Shown piece by piece: positions 19,133-27,713 of a stretch of 64,000 bases of DNA. The translations under genes were made by a program, and so were the position numbers. Position 1 is the stretch's first letter. Every line of letters begins with the position of its first letter. Where the stretch lies: positions 1 to 64,000 of the forward strand of contig MHAY01000049.1 of the NCBI GenBank assembly GCA_001804705.1, in the 5' to 3' direction. Source of the stretch: Ignavibacteria bacterium RIFOXYC2_FULL_35_21 (lineage in GTDB: Bacteria > Bacteroidota > Ignavibacteria > Kapaibacteriales > UBA2268). Under the pieces are notes generated by a model. That model saw only the letters and a program-made list of their open reading frames with translations. It had not been told where the DNA came from and searched no databases.

Positions 19133-19261
19133 GAATAGCCACTATCTTCAGATAGTGGAGGTTTATTTCCACCCGATTCTGACTTTAGTCACTAATATTA
19201 TGGGAATAAATCCCGAATTGTGGTGAGTAACCATCCCACGACTTAAAAGTCGTGGCTATTC
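19133..19261. mobile_element. REP-pair or MITE-like element, 129 bp
   Basis: The ends are perfect 10-base inverted repeats, GAATAGCCAC at 19133-19142 and GTGGCTATTC at 19252-19261. Each end contains a perfect 8-base hairpin: CCACTATC-TTCA-GATAGTGG (19139-19158) and CCACGACT-TAAA-AGTCGTGG (19236-19255). Subterminal hairpins are typical of REP doublets and IS200/IS605-derived miniature elements. It has no coding capacity, and no transposase gene is in the window. Confidence 0.65.
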
Positions 19262-19544
19262 ATAATATATCAAGATTTCTGGTAATGTGTCATTAACAGC
19301 CTGTCGAAGTATGACTTTAATATGATTAAACTTCATTTTGAATGGTTTTTATACCAATTTAGCAATACCGAAATTAAATCTTATTGTCTTAGTATCATAA
19401 TGCAACTCTGTTAATACAAAGAATCAAACAAATCAAAGAAAAATGAATTCAAAATTGCGATTTCATAATATATTATTAATTTGCAAATTCAATAAACACT
19501 TGTGAAAATATTTTGTATTGAAATAATATAAATCAGGATGTAAA

Positions 19545-20513
19545 ATGAGTATTTTAGTAAACAAAAAATCCAAAGTTGTAGTTCAGGGTATAACAGGTTC
19601 CGAAGGAACATTTCACACAGCACAAATGATTGATTACGGTACAAAAGTCGTTGCGGGAGTAACGCCAGGCAAAGGTGGCATAGAATATAACGGCAGGGGT
19701 GAATCAATATTTAAAAAGGCTGTTCCTATATTCAACACTGTAAAAGAAGCTGTTTCTCAAACAGGAGCCGATGTTTCGATAATATTTGTTCCTCCACAGT
19801 CGGCAGGAGATGCCATACTCGAAGCAATTGATTCGGGAATACGTCTTATTGTAACAATTACAGAAGGTGTTCCGACAAGGGATATGATTAAAGTATATTC
19901 TGCCCTAAAAGCTTCCAATTCAAGATTAATCGGTCCCAACTGCCCCGGAATAATCACTCCGGGTGAATGTAAAATCGGTATAATGCCGGGATTTATTCAC
20001 CACCCCGGAAATGTCGGCGTAGTCTCAAGAAGCGGGACATTAACTTATGAAGCAGTGAAGCAAATTACGGATATGGGATTGGGGCAGTCAACCTGCATAG
20101 GTATCGGTGGTGACCCGATAATAGGCACTCAGTTTTTAGATGTCATAAAGCTTTTCAATGAAGACCCCGACACCGAAGCAATAATGATGATTGGCGAGAT
20201 AGGTGGAAACGCAGAAGAAACTGCAGCAGAATACATTAAAAAAAATGTAAAAAAACCTGTCGTGGGATTCATAGCCGGACGTACTGCCCCTCCCGGAAGA
20301 AGAATGGGACATGCAGGTGCTATCATATCAGGCGGAAAGGGTACTGCTGTGGAAAAAATCAAAGCCTTGCAGGATGCAGGTATTCATGTTGCCGAATCAC
20401 CCGCCCATATTGGTATTACTGTTGCTTCTGCACTTAAATCAAGAAAGCCGAAAATCAAAAAAACAAAAAAAACAGTAACGACCAAGGTTGCTACGACAAA
20501 GAAAACAAAGTAG
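19545..20513 (+). CDS. sucD: Succinyl-CoA ligase (ADP/GDP-forming) alpha subunit
   Basis: A 322-residue TCA-cycle enzyme subunit that binds CoA and carries the phosphohistidine. Seen are the CoA-binding Rossmann part ([17 protein letters not shown]), [53 protein letters not shown], and the active-site histidine H256 in [17 protein letters not shown]. Core length is normal, about 295 residues. The last 25 or so residues are an added lysine/threonine-rich tail ([14 protein letters not shown]). The beta subunit gene sucC is not adjacent. AGGA precedes the ATG. Confidence 0.95.
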   Translation: MSILVNKKSKVVVQGITGSEGTFHTAQMIDYGTKVVAGVTPGKGGIEYNGRGESIFKKAVPIFNTVKEAVSQTGADVSIIFVPPQSAGDAILEAIDSGIRLIVTITEGVPTRDMIKVYSALKASNSRLIGPNCPGIITPGECKIGIMPGFIHHPGNVGVVSRSGTLTYEAVKQITDMGLGQSTCIGIGGDPIIGTQFLDVIKLFNEDPDTEAIMMIGEIGGNAEETAAEYIKKNVKKPVVGFIAGRTAPPGRRMGHAGAIISGGKGTAVEKIKALQDAGIHVAESPAHIGITVASALKSRKPKIKKTKKTVTTKVATTKKTK

Positions 20514-20535
20514 AGTGGGAATAAATAAAAACAGC

Positions 20536-20586
20536 AAAGTAGAGACAGAACTGAGTTCTGTCTCTACTTTTTCAGTTCTGTCTCTA
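20536..20586. terminator. Palindromic GTAGAGACAG element acting as terminator after sucD
   Basis: AAAGTAGAGACAGAACT (20536-20552) and its exact complement (20554-20570) form a 17-base stem followed by TTT. A second right arm, AGTTCTGTCTCTATA, follows at 20574-20586. The same palindrome family occurs inside the coding sequence at 23542-23572 and 24523-24570. Confidence 0.75.
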
Positions 20587-20600
20587 TATTATATTGAAAT

Positions 20601-20632
20601 GAAACACAGGAAAATGCTTTTTCCTGTGTTTC
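20601..20632. terminator. Second hairpin between sucD and ndk
   Basis: GAAACACAGGAAAA, loop TGCT, TTTTCCTGTGTTTC: a perfect 14-base stem at 20601-20632. There is no long T tract, so it may be a structural repeat or a bidirectional terminator. Confidence 0.55.
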
Positions 20633-20710
20633 GTCATATATGCGAAATTTTAAATTAAAATTTTTTGAGGCCAAATCGAATTTAATGTGTCATTACATAT
20701 TGAGGAAATG

Positions 20711-21139
20711 ATGATTGAAAAAACTTTAGCTATTATTAAGCCCGATGCTATTAAGAAAAATGTTATAGGTGAAATAATTAGTATGATTACTAAAGCCGGA
20801 TTTAAAATACATGGAATGAAATATACTAAAATCAACAAAGAGCAGGCAGGCTCTTTTTATGAAGTGCATAAGGAAAGGCAGTTCTATTCTGACCTTGTAG
20901 ATTATATGAGCAGTGGGCCGATTGTTCCTATTGCATTGGAAAAAGAAAATGCAATCGAGGATTTCAGGAAACTCATCGGAAGCACAGACCCTGCCCAGGC
21001 TGATGAAGGAACTGTCAGGAAACTTTATGGTACATCGAAATCAAATAATGCTATTCACGGTTCGGATTCGGTCGAGAACGGAATAAATGAAATCGGATTT
21101 TTCTTTAGTAAAAGCGAGATTGAAAAATGTAGAATGTAG
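20711..21139 (+). CDS. ndk: Nucleoside diphosphate kinase
   Basis: A 142-residue enzyme that transfers the gamma phosphate among nucleotides through a phosphohistidine. It begins [16 protein letters not shown] and has the catalytic His at residue 116 in NAIHGSDS, followed by [11 protein letters not shown]. The longest frame begins with GTG at 20687; ATG 20711 is chosen because GAGGA lies four bases before it and the family N-terminus begins there. The last residues (EKCRM) and the TAG stop are encoded by TGTAGAA heptamers, so the C-terminus appears to have been set by the repeat array. Confidence 0.95.
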   Translation: MIEKTLAIIKPDAIKKNVIGEIISMITKAGFKIHGMKYTKINKEQAGSFYEVHKERQFYSDLVDYMSSGPIVPIALEKENAIEDFRKLIGSTDPAQADEGTVRKLYGTSKSNNAIHGSDSVENGINEIGFFFSKSEIEKCRM

Positions 21140-21153
21140 AATTTAAAATGTAG
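21128..21153 (+). repeat. Heptamer array overlapping the ndk stop codon
   Basis: Units are TGTAGAA (21128-21134), TGTAGAA (21135-21141), TTTAAAA, TGTAG. The TAG of the second unit is the ndk stop codon. Confidence 0.75.
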
Positions 21154-21205
21154 TTTGTCCGTAAGACATTTGTGTTTATCCATAATAGTTAAAGATAAAA
21201 TAAAA

Positions 21206-21736
21206 ATGCTGAAAACACTTGAACAAATAAGTACAGAATCAAAATATGTAAATCCATTTTGGGAATACAAAGTTGATAGATACAAAATGCCGACTGGAAG
21301 TATTGGTGAGTATCATTATGTAAATTCCCATGGTGCAACTATCATCATACCTATTACTGATAAAAATAAATTTGTGATGATTAATCAGTACAGATATTTG
21401 AATCAAAGAACAAGCCTGGAATTTCCCGGGGGCGGAATTAAAGATAACATGCTTCCTATTGATAATGCAATAAAAGAACTCATTGAAGAAACAGGCTTCA
21501 AAGCTTTTTCTATTAGATTAATTGGCGAGTACAATCCTTATAATGGTGTTACAAATGAGATTTGTCATGTATTTGTGGCTGACGGATTAATTCAGCAAAA
21601 GCCAAATCCGGAAGAAAGTGAAGAATTTGAATTGCTGGAATTATCTAAGCAGGAAATTAACAATAAAATCATCATTGGTGAAATTTGGGATGGCATGACA
21701 TTAGCTGCATGGGCTATCTATTTAATGAAAAAATGA
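21206..21736 (+). CDS. Nudix hydrolase, ADP-sugar pyrophosphatase-like
   Basis: A 176-residue Nudix protein. The Nudix box is present as GGGIKDNM ... AIKELIEETGF, with Lys in place of the usual Arg of REUxEExGU and a slightly longer first loop. The acidic helix (ELIEETG) that binds magnesium is intact. The N-terminal strand region (GATIIIPITDKNKFVMINQY) and overall length resemble ADP-ribose pyrophosphatases; the exact substrate is uncertain. The longest frame uses TTG at 21155, but ATG 21206 is favoured. The TGA stop lies inside heptamers AAATGAA, AAGTGAA, TAATGAA. Confidence 0.87.
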   Translation: MLKTLEQISTESKYVNPFWEYKVDRYKMPTGSIGEYHYVNSHGATIIIPITDKNKFVMINQYRYLNQRTSLEFPGGGIKDNMLPIDNAIKELIEETGFKAFSIRLIGEYNPYNGVTNEICHVFVADGLIQQKPNPEESEEFELLELSKQEINNKIIIGEIWDGMTLAAWAIYLMKK

Positions 21737-21757
21737 AAAGTGAATAATGAATAATAC
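21731..21757 (+). repeat. Heptamer array overlapping the Nudix gene stop codon
   Basis: Units AAATGAA (21731-21737, containing the TGA stop), AAGTGAA, TAATGAA, then TAATAC. Confidence 0.6.
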
Positions 21758-21769
21758 AAAGAGGAAAAA

Positions 21770-22768
21770 ATGAAAAAAATAATCATATTATGCTTAGCTA
21801 TATGCCTGTTATCATTTTCAATTTATGCAGATGATACACAGAAAGGTAAAATCACTAATGATAATAAAAAGGAAGAAATTGTAAAATATAAACCTAAGGT
21901 GATTTACCATACAAATGCTTACAGGCTGTATAAGATGACGGAAACTACAAATATACACAGAATTTATAGCGACAGTAGCACAAAAGATTTCAAACGTGAA
22001 GTATCCTATTACATGACTTTGACAATATTTAATAAACCCGAAAATGGTTTTCAAACTTTAAAGATTGTCATTGATTCGATGTTATATAAGTTGAGTGAAG
22101 GAGATAAGGTAATTGAGTTTAACTCGCAGGCTGAGCAAATGAAGCCAATCAGATTGAAAGACCTCGAGGTAATGTCGGTGCCATTGAACAGGCAGTTTGA
22201 CATGACTTATTCTCCATACGGAGAAGTGGCAAAGATTGAAAGTCCGGATATAGAGGAGGCAATTGATTTTATTAAAGAGGGAGATGCCAAGTATGGCACA
22301 AAAAATAAGGATGAACTGAAGAACCTGATTTGGTTTGACGGTTTATCTGACGCACGGCTTAAACATATTACAGATTTGCAAAAAATCATTTTTTCGCAGG
22401 AAGGAATGGCAAAGGATAGTCTGTGGCGTTCACCTTTTACTATTCAAATTGACGGGAAGGATTTTATTGATACGGTTAATTCGAGGATAGCTGAGTATAA
22501 TAACGGGAATTATGTGATTGAATCAAAAACAAACCATTTGAAGCCTGTCCCTAAAGATTCATATTTTTATGGTGTTGTTAAGCCTGCAAGGATTGAGGAA
22601 GCAAAGGGAGACGGATTTTATATTATTGAAATAAATCCCAGGGGTATTATATCGAATGTGGAGGCGGAGTTTGTTATAGAATCTAACTGCAAGGTTAGGT
22701 TTGAGCCATTTTATGAACGGGTGCAATCGAAGATGGTGTGGGAATATTTGGGACAGTTTAACTTGTAA
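21770..22768 (+). CDS. Exported protein of unknown function
   Basis: A 332-residue protein with a clear signal peptide (KKIIILCLAICLLSFSIYA) cleaved near residue 20. The mature part is beta-rich with no cysteine motif or metal-binding cluster that I can see. Central segments are VPLNRQFDMTYSPYGEV and FDGLSDARLKHITDL, and the C-terminal end is VWEYLGQFNL. I do not recognise the family with confidence. The ATG follows AGAGGA, a good ribosome binding site. It lies 33 bases after the Nudix gene and may be cotranscribed with it. Confidence 0.7.
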   Translation: MKKIIILCLAICLLSFSIYADDTQKGKITNDNKKEEIVKYKPKVIYHTNAYRLYKMTETTNIHRIYSDSSTKDFKREVSYYMTLTIFNKPENGFQTLKIVIDSMLYKLSEGDKVIEFNSQAEQMKPIRLKDLEVMSVPLNRQFDMTYSPYGEVAKIESPDIEEAIDFIKEGDAKYGTKNKDELKNLIWFDGLSDARLKHITDLQKIIFSQEGMAKDSLWRSPFTIQIDGKDFIDTVNSRIAEYNNGNYVIESKTNHLKPVPKDSYFYGVVKPARIEEAKGDGFYIIEINPRGIISNVEAEFVIESNCKVRFEPFYERVQSKMVWEYLGQFNL

Positions 22769-22800
22769 AATCCACATGAATTCTCCACCTTTGATAAGTG
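22767..22800. repeat. Copy of the AAATCCAC-TGAAT element
   Basis: AAAATCCACATGAATTCTCC ACCTTTGATAAG at the stop of the preceding gene is homologous to AAATCCACCTGAATCCCCC inside rnr at 26806-26847. Confidence 0.55.
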
Positions 22801-22981
22801 AGAAAAAAGAATAGTAAATAGAGAAAAAATAAAGAAATAAAAGAAAATCACCATTTGAACTTCTTTTTGAATCATCACAGCCTGTAAGTTGTGTCCATAC
22901 CAATAAAATTTAAGCCAAATGAGTTCATAATTTCTTAATTTTGAGGATGTATGAACTGTATAAACCCAAGCAGCATATAAT

Positions 22982-25369
22982 ATGAACAGAAGAAAGATAA
23001 ATATAAAAAAGGTTTTGATACCGAGCGACAGCATTGCTATTGTAGTGATTTTAATCGGTTTGCTGATAGCATTGTTTTTGTCGGAACTGGCTATCCGCCT
23101 GATAGGTGTTTCGATTATGATTCTCGGTGCAGTTGCATTATTCATGCTGATATCTCAAAGGTTATCGGAAATAGTCGAATCAAATAAATTTAAAGCATCA
23201 ACCCCGGCACCAAATTACCATATAACTATAAAAAAAGATACTGCGGCTAAGCGGCAGACTATTGAAAATTTTGAAGCAACTTTCACACCCGAAGAACAGA
23301 AAATGAGGGACACTTCGACCAGGCTCAGTGTGACAGAAGAATACATGACCCAGGAGGAGGGTTTCAGAATAATCGGGAAGAAGGATGCTAATGTAATTAA
23401 TAAAGAAGCAGAAAAGCCTCAAATAACAGTTGATGTAGGTTTTGAATATGAAGAGGAAATCTCGGGGATAAAAATTTTAGGAAAGAAAGAGCCAGAGAAA
23501 ATCGCTGTACAACCAGAACCTATTATTGAAGAAGAAAAAAATGTAGAGACAGGTCTGAGACCTGTCTCTACAACAGCGTCAGCCACCCCGGAATTATTTG
23601 AAGAAAGCTATAAAGAAGAGAGTAAAATTCCTACTGAAAAAATAGTTGCAGATTTAAAGGAACAAATTAGTAAGAATTTCATTAAGCAGGAAGAAAAATC
23701 CCCCGAACCCCACTTCGACAAGCTCAGTGCAGGCTCTTTGATAAAGGGTGAAAAATCAATTGGTATAAAACCGATTTATGATGGACAGGAATACAAAGAA
23801 AAGTATAAGGAAAAACATCTCGATATTCCTATTTCGGCTTTAATTGAGAATGAGCCTATCTTTGGGCAGGAACCAAGAAAAGAATTTCAATATTTCTTAT
23901 CGAAAGCATTGACAATCATCAGGTCTGTAACAATTACAAGGACTGCAACATTCATCATGGTAAATACTGAAAAGGAAGAGTTGATATTAGAAGCTTTCGT
24001 TTCGGATTATCCTTATGCTATTACAAAGAAATTAAAGTTTCCAATCGGAAACGACATTGTAAGCCAGATTATAAAAAATTTGAAACCTGAAATACTGACA
24101 GAAATAAATCCTGCGGCTGAGCTTGACCTAATACCATATTACAAACAATCTGTCGGAACAAGTTCATTTATAGGAGTTCCGGTGTTTTATGATAACTCGA
24201 TAATTGGTATCATCTGTGCCGATTCGGATGTTGTTGATTCGTATGATGCAAACACAGTTGGATTTTTAGGGCATTTCACCAAGCTGATTGGCTCTCTTCT
24301 TCATAGTTATATCGAGAAGCACGATTTGAAACAAAATTCAAGAACATTGCAGGCAATAAACCAATTCAGGTCAATCAGTGCGAAAAGGAATGCCACTGTT
24401 GATGATATTATCGAGTCGGTAGTTGATGCTGCCACTGGAGTTTTTGAATTTACAAATATCGGTATTTGTGCTTATGATGAGTCAATCAATAAATGGACAA
24501 TCAAATCATTCAGGACAAAAGATGTAGAGACGGTGCTGAATGTAGAGACAGGCATGAGGCATGTCTCTACTAATATTCAGGGGACAATAATCAACATACA
24601 ATCATCCCTTGTTGGAAAATCAATGACGACCAATAATACAGTATATGTTTCACCTGTTAATGAAAATGTTATTCGTTTTAATCAGGATGAACCTCCCGGT
24701 GCAAAAGGATACTTTGTCTCCGTACCATTGAAAACCTTTACAAACAATTATGGTGCATTATTTGTCGAAGGAGTTAGTCCTTCGAGCATGACATCTTACG
24801 ATGTAAAAGTACTCGAAACACTTGGAGAACATGCGGGTGCTGCACTGGAGCAGATTCAATTTTACAAAGTTTTGCAATTCAGCTCGCTGATTGATATATC
24901 AACCGGACTTTATAATCCTCCTGCACTTTATCAGCGTCTTGAAGAAGAATTTTTCAGAAGCAAAGAAATAAAATCAAAATTTATTTTTTGTCTGATTCAG
25001 ATTGACAAGTATGCATCATTCGACCCTGAAAAGTATCAGGACAGAGCCGAGCTTGTGCTTGAGCATATTACCAATGTTATTCACAAGCATATCAGAAGTT
25101 TTGATATATTCGGCAGGGTCGATTCGAATACGCTCGGTATAGTTCTTATTGGAACCAGTTTGAATGAATCAAAGATATGGGCTGAGAGAGTCCGTTCGGA
25201 AATAGCAACATCAGAATTCAGTATAGGAAATAAACGTTTCAACGTAACAGTCAGCATGGGTATTTCGGAATCAACCAAAGCAGAGAATGTCGAAGAATTA
25301 ATTTCAAATACACGTAAGGTACTTGATATATCCGCCGGAAAAACAAATTGTGTTTCGGTGTTCACATAA
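22982..25369 (+). CDS. Membrane GAF-domain protein with degenerate GGDEF domain
   Basis: A 795-residue protein. Two membrane helices lie near residues 20-60 (IAIVVILIGLLIALFL, GVSIMILGAVALFMLI). A long charged linker (65-295) contains in-frame repeat insertions at about 187-197 and 238-256. Two GAF domains follow (about 300-440 and 460-640), the second with an insertion at about 514-530. The C-terminal domain (about 645-795) has the GGDEF fold (LIDISTGLYNPPALYQRLEEE, VTVSMGIS), but the signature is replaced by GRVDSNTL at about 711-718. It therefore should not make cyclic-di-GMP and may only bind a ligand or partner. Confidence 0.8.
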   Translation: MNRRKINIKKVLIPSDSIAIVVILIGLLIALFLSELAIRLIGVSIMILGAVALFMLISQRLSEIVESNKFKASTPAPNYHITIKKDTAAKRQTIENFEATFTPEEQKMRDTSTRLSVTEEYMTQEEGFRIIGKKDANVINKEAEKPQITVDVGFEYEEEISGIKILGKKEPEKIAVQPEPIIEEEKNVETGLRPVSTTASATPELFEESYKEESKIPTEKIVADLKEQISKNFIKQEEKSPEPHFDKLSAGSLIKGEKSIGIKPIYDGQEYKEKYKEKHLDIPISALIENEPIFGQEPRKEFQYFLSKALTIIRSVTITRTATFIMVNTEKEELILEAFVSDYPYAITKKLKFPIGNDIVSQIIKNLKPEILTEINPAAELDLIPYYKQSVGTSSFIGVPVFYDNSIIGIICADSDVVDSYDANTVGFLGHFTKLIGSLLHSYIEKHDLKQNSRTLQAINQFRSISAKRNATVDDIIESVVDAATGVFEFTNIGICAYDESINKWTIKSFRTKDVETVLNVETGMRHVSTNIQGTIINIQSSLVGKSMTTNNTVYVSPVNENVIRFNQDEPPGAKGYFVSVPLKTFTNNYGALFVEGVSPSSMTSYDVKVLETLGEHAGAALEQIQFYKVLQFSSLIDISTGLYNPPALYQRLEEEFFRSKEIKSKFIFCLIQIDKYASFDPEKYQDRAELVLEHITNVIHKHIRSFDIFGRVDSNTLGIVLIGTSLNESKIWAERVRSEIATSEFSIGNKRFNVTVSMGISESTKAENVEELISNTRKVLDISAGKTNCVSVFT
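23542..23572. repeat. Palindromic element inserted in frame in the GGDEF-like gene
   Basis: TGTAGAGACAGGTC, loop TGA, then the exact complement ending TCTCTACA: 14-base arms. It encodes NVETGLRPVSTT in the linker. The intergenic relative is at 20536-20570. Confidence 0.9.
23694..23748. repeat. Composite dispersed element inserted in frame in the GGDEF-like gene
   Basis: AAAATCCCCCGAACCCC is joined to CACTTCGACAAGCTCAGTG and ends ATAAAGGG. The first part belongs to the 16091 family, the middle to the 27660 family. It is read as SPEPHFDKLSAGSLIKG. Confidence 0.75.
24523..24570. repeat. One and a half palindromic elements in frame in the GGDEF-like gene
   Basis: A half element TGTAGAGACGGTGCTGA (24523-24539) precedes a full imperfect palindrome GTAGAGACAGGC ... 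GGCATGTCTCTAC (24542-24570). Read as DVETVLNVETGMRHVST within the second GAF domain. Confidence 0.85.
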
Positions 25370-25391
25370 CAAATGGGATTCAAATAATAAA

Positions 25392-25418
25392 TGGGCAAAA
25401 TAAGTTCTGCCCCTACAT
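25392..25418. repeat. GGGGCAGAA-type palindromic element before rnr
   Basis: TGGGCAAAATAAGTTCTGCC followed by CCTACA resembles the paired elements at 35255-35325 (TGTAGGGGCAGAA and complement). Confidence 0.6.
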
Positions 25419-25425
25419 TAAAATT

Positions 25426-27570
25426 ATGGAAAAAAATGAATTAATAGAAAAAATCATAAATGCCCTGCGCGATGCGGTTGGGCCCGTTCAATTATTTGAC
25501 CTATCGAAAATTCTCCATATCAAATCAGATTCCCTCGATTATCAGAAACTGAAATCCGAATTGAGAGAATTATCAATGCTAAAAATTATTGAAAGGTTGT
25601 CACGTAGAAAATATGTTTTAAAGGAATATGATGACAGTTCTCTATACAAAGGAGTACTGAAAATCAGGGATGACAGGGCTTATGTTGAGTTAAACATAAA
25701 CGAATTAAAAAAAGTATATATAAAAAAGAAACATCTTCAGACTGCATTCGAAGGCGATACAGTCCAGTTAAAAATTCTCGAAATGAGAAGAGGCAGTAAG
25801 GCACATGGAGAGGTAATCAGTATTTTAAACCGTTCTCCTCATATTATCAGAGGAATAATCGAAAATGATAACAACGTTACCTATCTTCTTCCTGATGATG
25901 ACAAATATTATGTTGATTTCCTGATACCAAAAAACAAACTGAACGGTGCAAAGCATGGCGAAAGAGTAAAAGCTTCATTTGTTTCATGGGATGACCGCAT
26001 GAAAAGCCCGGTGGCAGAGGTTATTGAAATATTAAAAAGAAAACCCATACCCACAGCCGATTTCGATTCGATTGTAGAAGAATTTTATCTTCCCGGTGAT
26101 TTCAAACCGAATGTAATTGCCGAAGCAGAAGAAGCGGCTAAGCCGGTTAGCAAAGAAATTATTAACAACCGTCTCGATTTGAGAAAAGAATTAATTATTA
26201 CTATTGACCCTGTTGATGCTAAGGATTTTGATGATGCTCTTTCACTTAAAATACTTCAGAACGGCAACTATGAACTTGGTGTACACATAGCAGATGTCAG
26301 CCACTACATCAAGGAGAATACAAATATTGATGATGAAGCAAGATGGAGAGGAAACAGCATATACCTTGTTGACAGGGTTATTCCAATGCTTCCTGAGAAT
26401 TTATCAAATAATATCTGCTCACTTCAACCGAATAAAGTGCGTCTTGCCTACACAGTTTTTATGGAATATTCACCTTTAGGGATTTTGAAAAAATATGATA
26501 TTCGTGAATCTGTGATTAAAAGTAAGAAAAGATTTAATTATGATGAAGTAGATAAAATACTCATAACGGGTGAGGGCATTCATTCTGACTTACTATTATC
26601 ATTGAATAAATTAGCACAAACATTAAGAACAAAAAGATATTCAAGCGGTGGCATTGATTTCGAAACATCGGAAGTAAAATTCCAGATAGAAAATGGTATT
26701 CCTGAAAAGGCGATTATTAAAAGAAGCTCCCCTGCTACTATCCTGGTTGAGGAATGTATGCTTGCAGCTAATCAGGCCGTTGCGAAACATTTAAAGGTTC
26801 TTAGTAAAAATCCACCTGAATCCCCCATTAAAAAAGGGGGAAAATTGTTACCGTTTATATACAGAGTTCATGATGACCCTGTTCAGCAGAAGCTTAGTGA
26901 GGTTTTGGAATTTCTGAAAACACTGCATCCGTCTATTACATTAAAAGGAAAAAAATCATCAGACATTAATAAATTTTTAGAGAAATTTGATGATTTACCA
27001 GAAAAGCCTGTCGTTCACCAGATGCTACTCAGAGCTATGGCAAAGGCAGTGTATTCGGAAAAAAATATTGGGCATTATGGTTTGGGATTTTCCGATTACT
27101 CTCATTTTACATCTCCAATCAGAAGATATCCTGACTTACAGGTACACAGACTGCTTAAAGAATATAGCGATGGAAAAATAAAAATCGAACGAATCAAATA
27201 TCTTGAATCGGAAATGAAAATTGTTTCCGAACATTGCTCGGACAGAGAGCGAATAGCAGTAGAAGCAGAGAGAGCATCAGTAAAATTAGCTCAAACAATA
27301 CTGGCATCAAATTTTCTTGGTAAAGAGTTTGATGGGACAATATCGGGTGTAATCAGTTTTGGATTATTCATTCTTCTTGATGATATTTACGCTGAAGGAT
27401 TGCTTCACATCCGCGATTTGCATGATGATTTCTATTATTTTGAGGAAAGGAATTACAGACTCGTTGGAAGACGATATAAACGCACATTTTCGATTGGAAA
27501 AAGAATCAGAGTGAAAATCACTCACGTAAATACAGATGACAGAAAGATTGATTTGGCTTATATTAATTAG
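25426..27570 (+). CDS. rnr: Ribonuclease R (RNB-family 3'-5' exoribonuclease)
   Basis: A 714-residue exoribonuclease that degrades structured RNA. Order: an N-terminal winged-helix-like region (LIEKIINALRDAVGPVQLF), cold-shock domains, the RNB catalytic domain with the metal-binding DPVDAKDFDDALS motif (about residue 262 onward) and YSHFTSPIRRYPDL, then a C-terminal S1 domain (FDGTISGVISFGLFILLDD). An element of about 42 bases at 26806-26847 is read in frame as NPPESPIKKGGKLL just before FIYRVHDDP, where family members usually have a short loop. The longest frame begins upstream at 25348; the ATG at 25426 fits the family N-terminus. Confidence 0.95.
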   Translation: MEKNELIEKIINALRDAVGPVQLFDLSKILHIKSDSLDYQKLKSELRELSMLKIIERLSRRKYVLKEYDDSSLYKGVLKIRDDRAYVELNINELKKVYIKKKHLQTAFEGDTVQLKILEMRRGSKAHGEVISILNRSPHIIRGIIENDNNVTYLLPDDDKYYVDFLIPKNKLNGAKHGERVKASFVSWDDRMKSPVAEVIEILKRKPIPTADFDSIVEEFYLPGDFKPNVIAEAEEAAKPVSKEIINNRLDLRKELIITIDPVDAKDFDDALSLKILQNGNYELGVHIADVSHYIKENTNIDDEARWRGNSIYLVDRVIPMLPENLSNNICSLQPNKVRLAYTVFMEYSPLGILKKYDIRESVIKSKKRFNYDEVDKILITGEGIHSDLLLSLNKLAQTLRTKRYSSGGIDFETSEVKFQIENGIPEKAIIKRSSPATILVEECMLAANQAVAKHLKVLSKNPPESPIKKGGKLLPFIYRVHDDPVQQKLSEVLEFLKTLHPSITLKGKKSSDINKFLEKFDDLPEKPVVHQMLLRAMAKAVYSEKNIGHYGLGFSDYSHFTSPIRRYPDLQVHRLLKEYSDGKIKIERIKYLESEMKIVSEHCSDRERIAVEAERASVKLAQTILASNFLGKEFDGTISGVISFGLFILLDDIYAEGLLHIRDLHDDFYYFEERNYRLVGRRYKRTFSIGKRIRVKITHVNTDDRKIDLAYIN
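26806..26847. repeat. Hairpin element inserted in frame in rnr
   Basis: AAATCCACCTGAATCCCCC then ATTAAAAAAGGGGG: the CCCCC/GGGGG arms form a hairpin. It is homologous to the intergenic element at 22767-22800 and related to the 16091 family. It adds about 13 residues to RNase R. Confidence 0.8.
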
Positions 27571-27616
27571 ATATGAATATGAAAATTTATATTAACTATA
27601 ATTTTGTTTTAAATAT

Positions 27617-27686
27617 TGTCAGCCTGAGTTTATCGAAGGCGGATTTTTTCAAGGTAAGCACACTTCGACAAGCTCAGTGTGACATT
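27617..27686. repeat. Inverted pair of CTTCGA...CTCAG elements between rnr and ribE
   Basis: GTCAGCCTGAGTTTATCGAAG (27618-27638) and CTTCGACAAGCTCAGTGTGAC (27663-27683) are complementary with a few mismatches and form a stem-loop. No FMN-riboswitch-like sequence is seen before ribE. Confidence 0.75.
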
Positions 27687-27713
27687 TTATTTATATTTAA
27701 ATAAATTAATTAT

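Larger units (their letters stand above)
18912..19544. other. 633-base intergenic region with repeats
   Basis: No gene is supported. It holds an inverted pair of the CTTCGA/ACTCAG element family (19027-19074), the REP-pair element at 19133-19261, and a further TGTCGAAGTATGAC remnant near 19302. The last 100 bases before sucD are plain AT-rich sequence with a possible ATATTTTG box at 19508-19515. Confidence 0.6.

Noticed and set aside
19133-19261. Complete insertion sequence
   Set aside because: Only 129 bp long and without any transposase reading frame.
27571-27713. FMN riboswitch before riboflavin synthase
   Set aside because: The spacer holds only a paired dispersed repeat; none of the conserved FMN-element blocks are seen.
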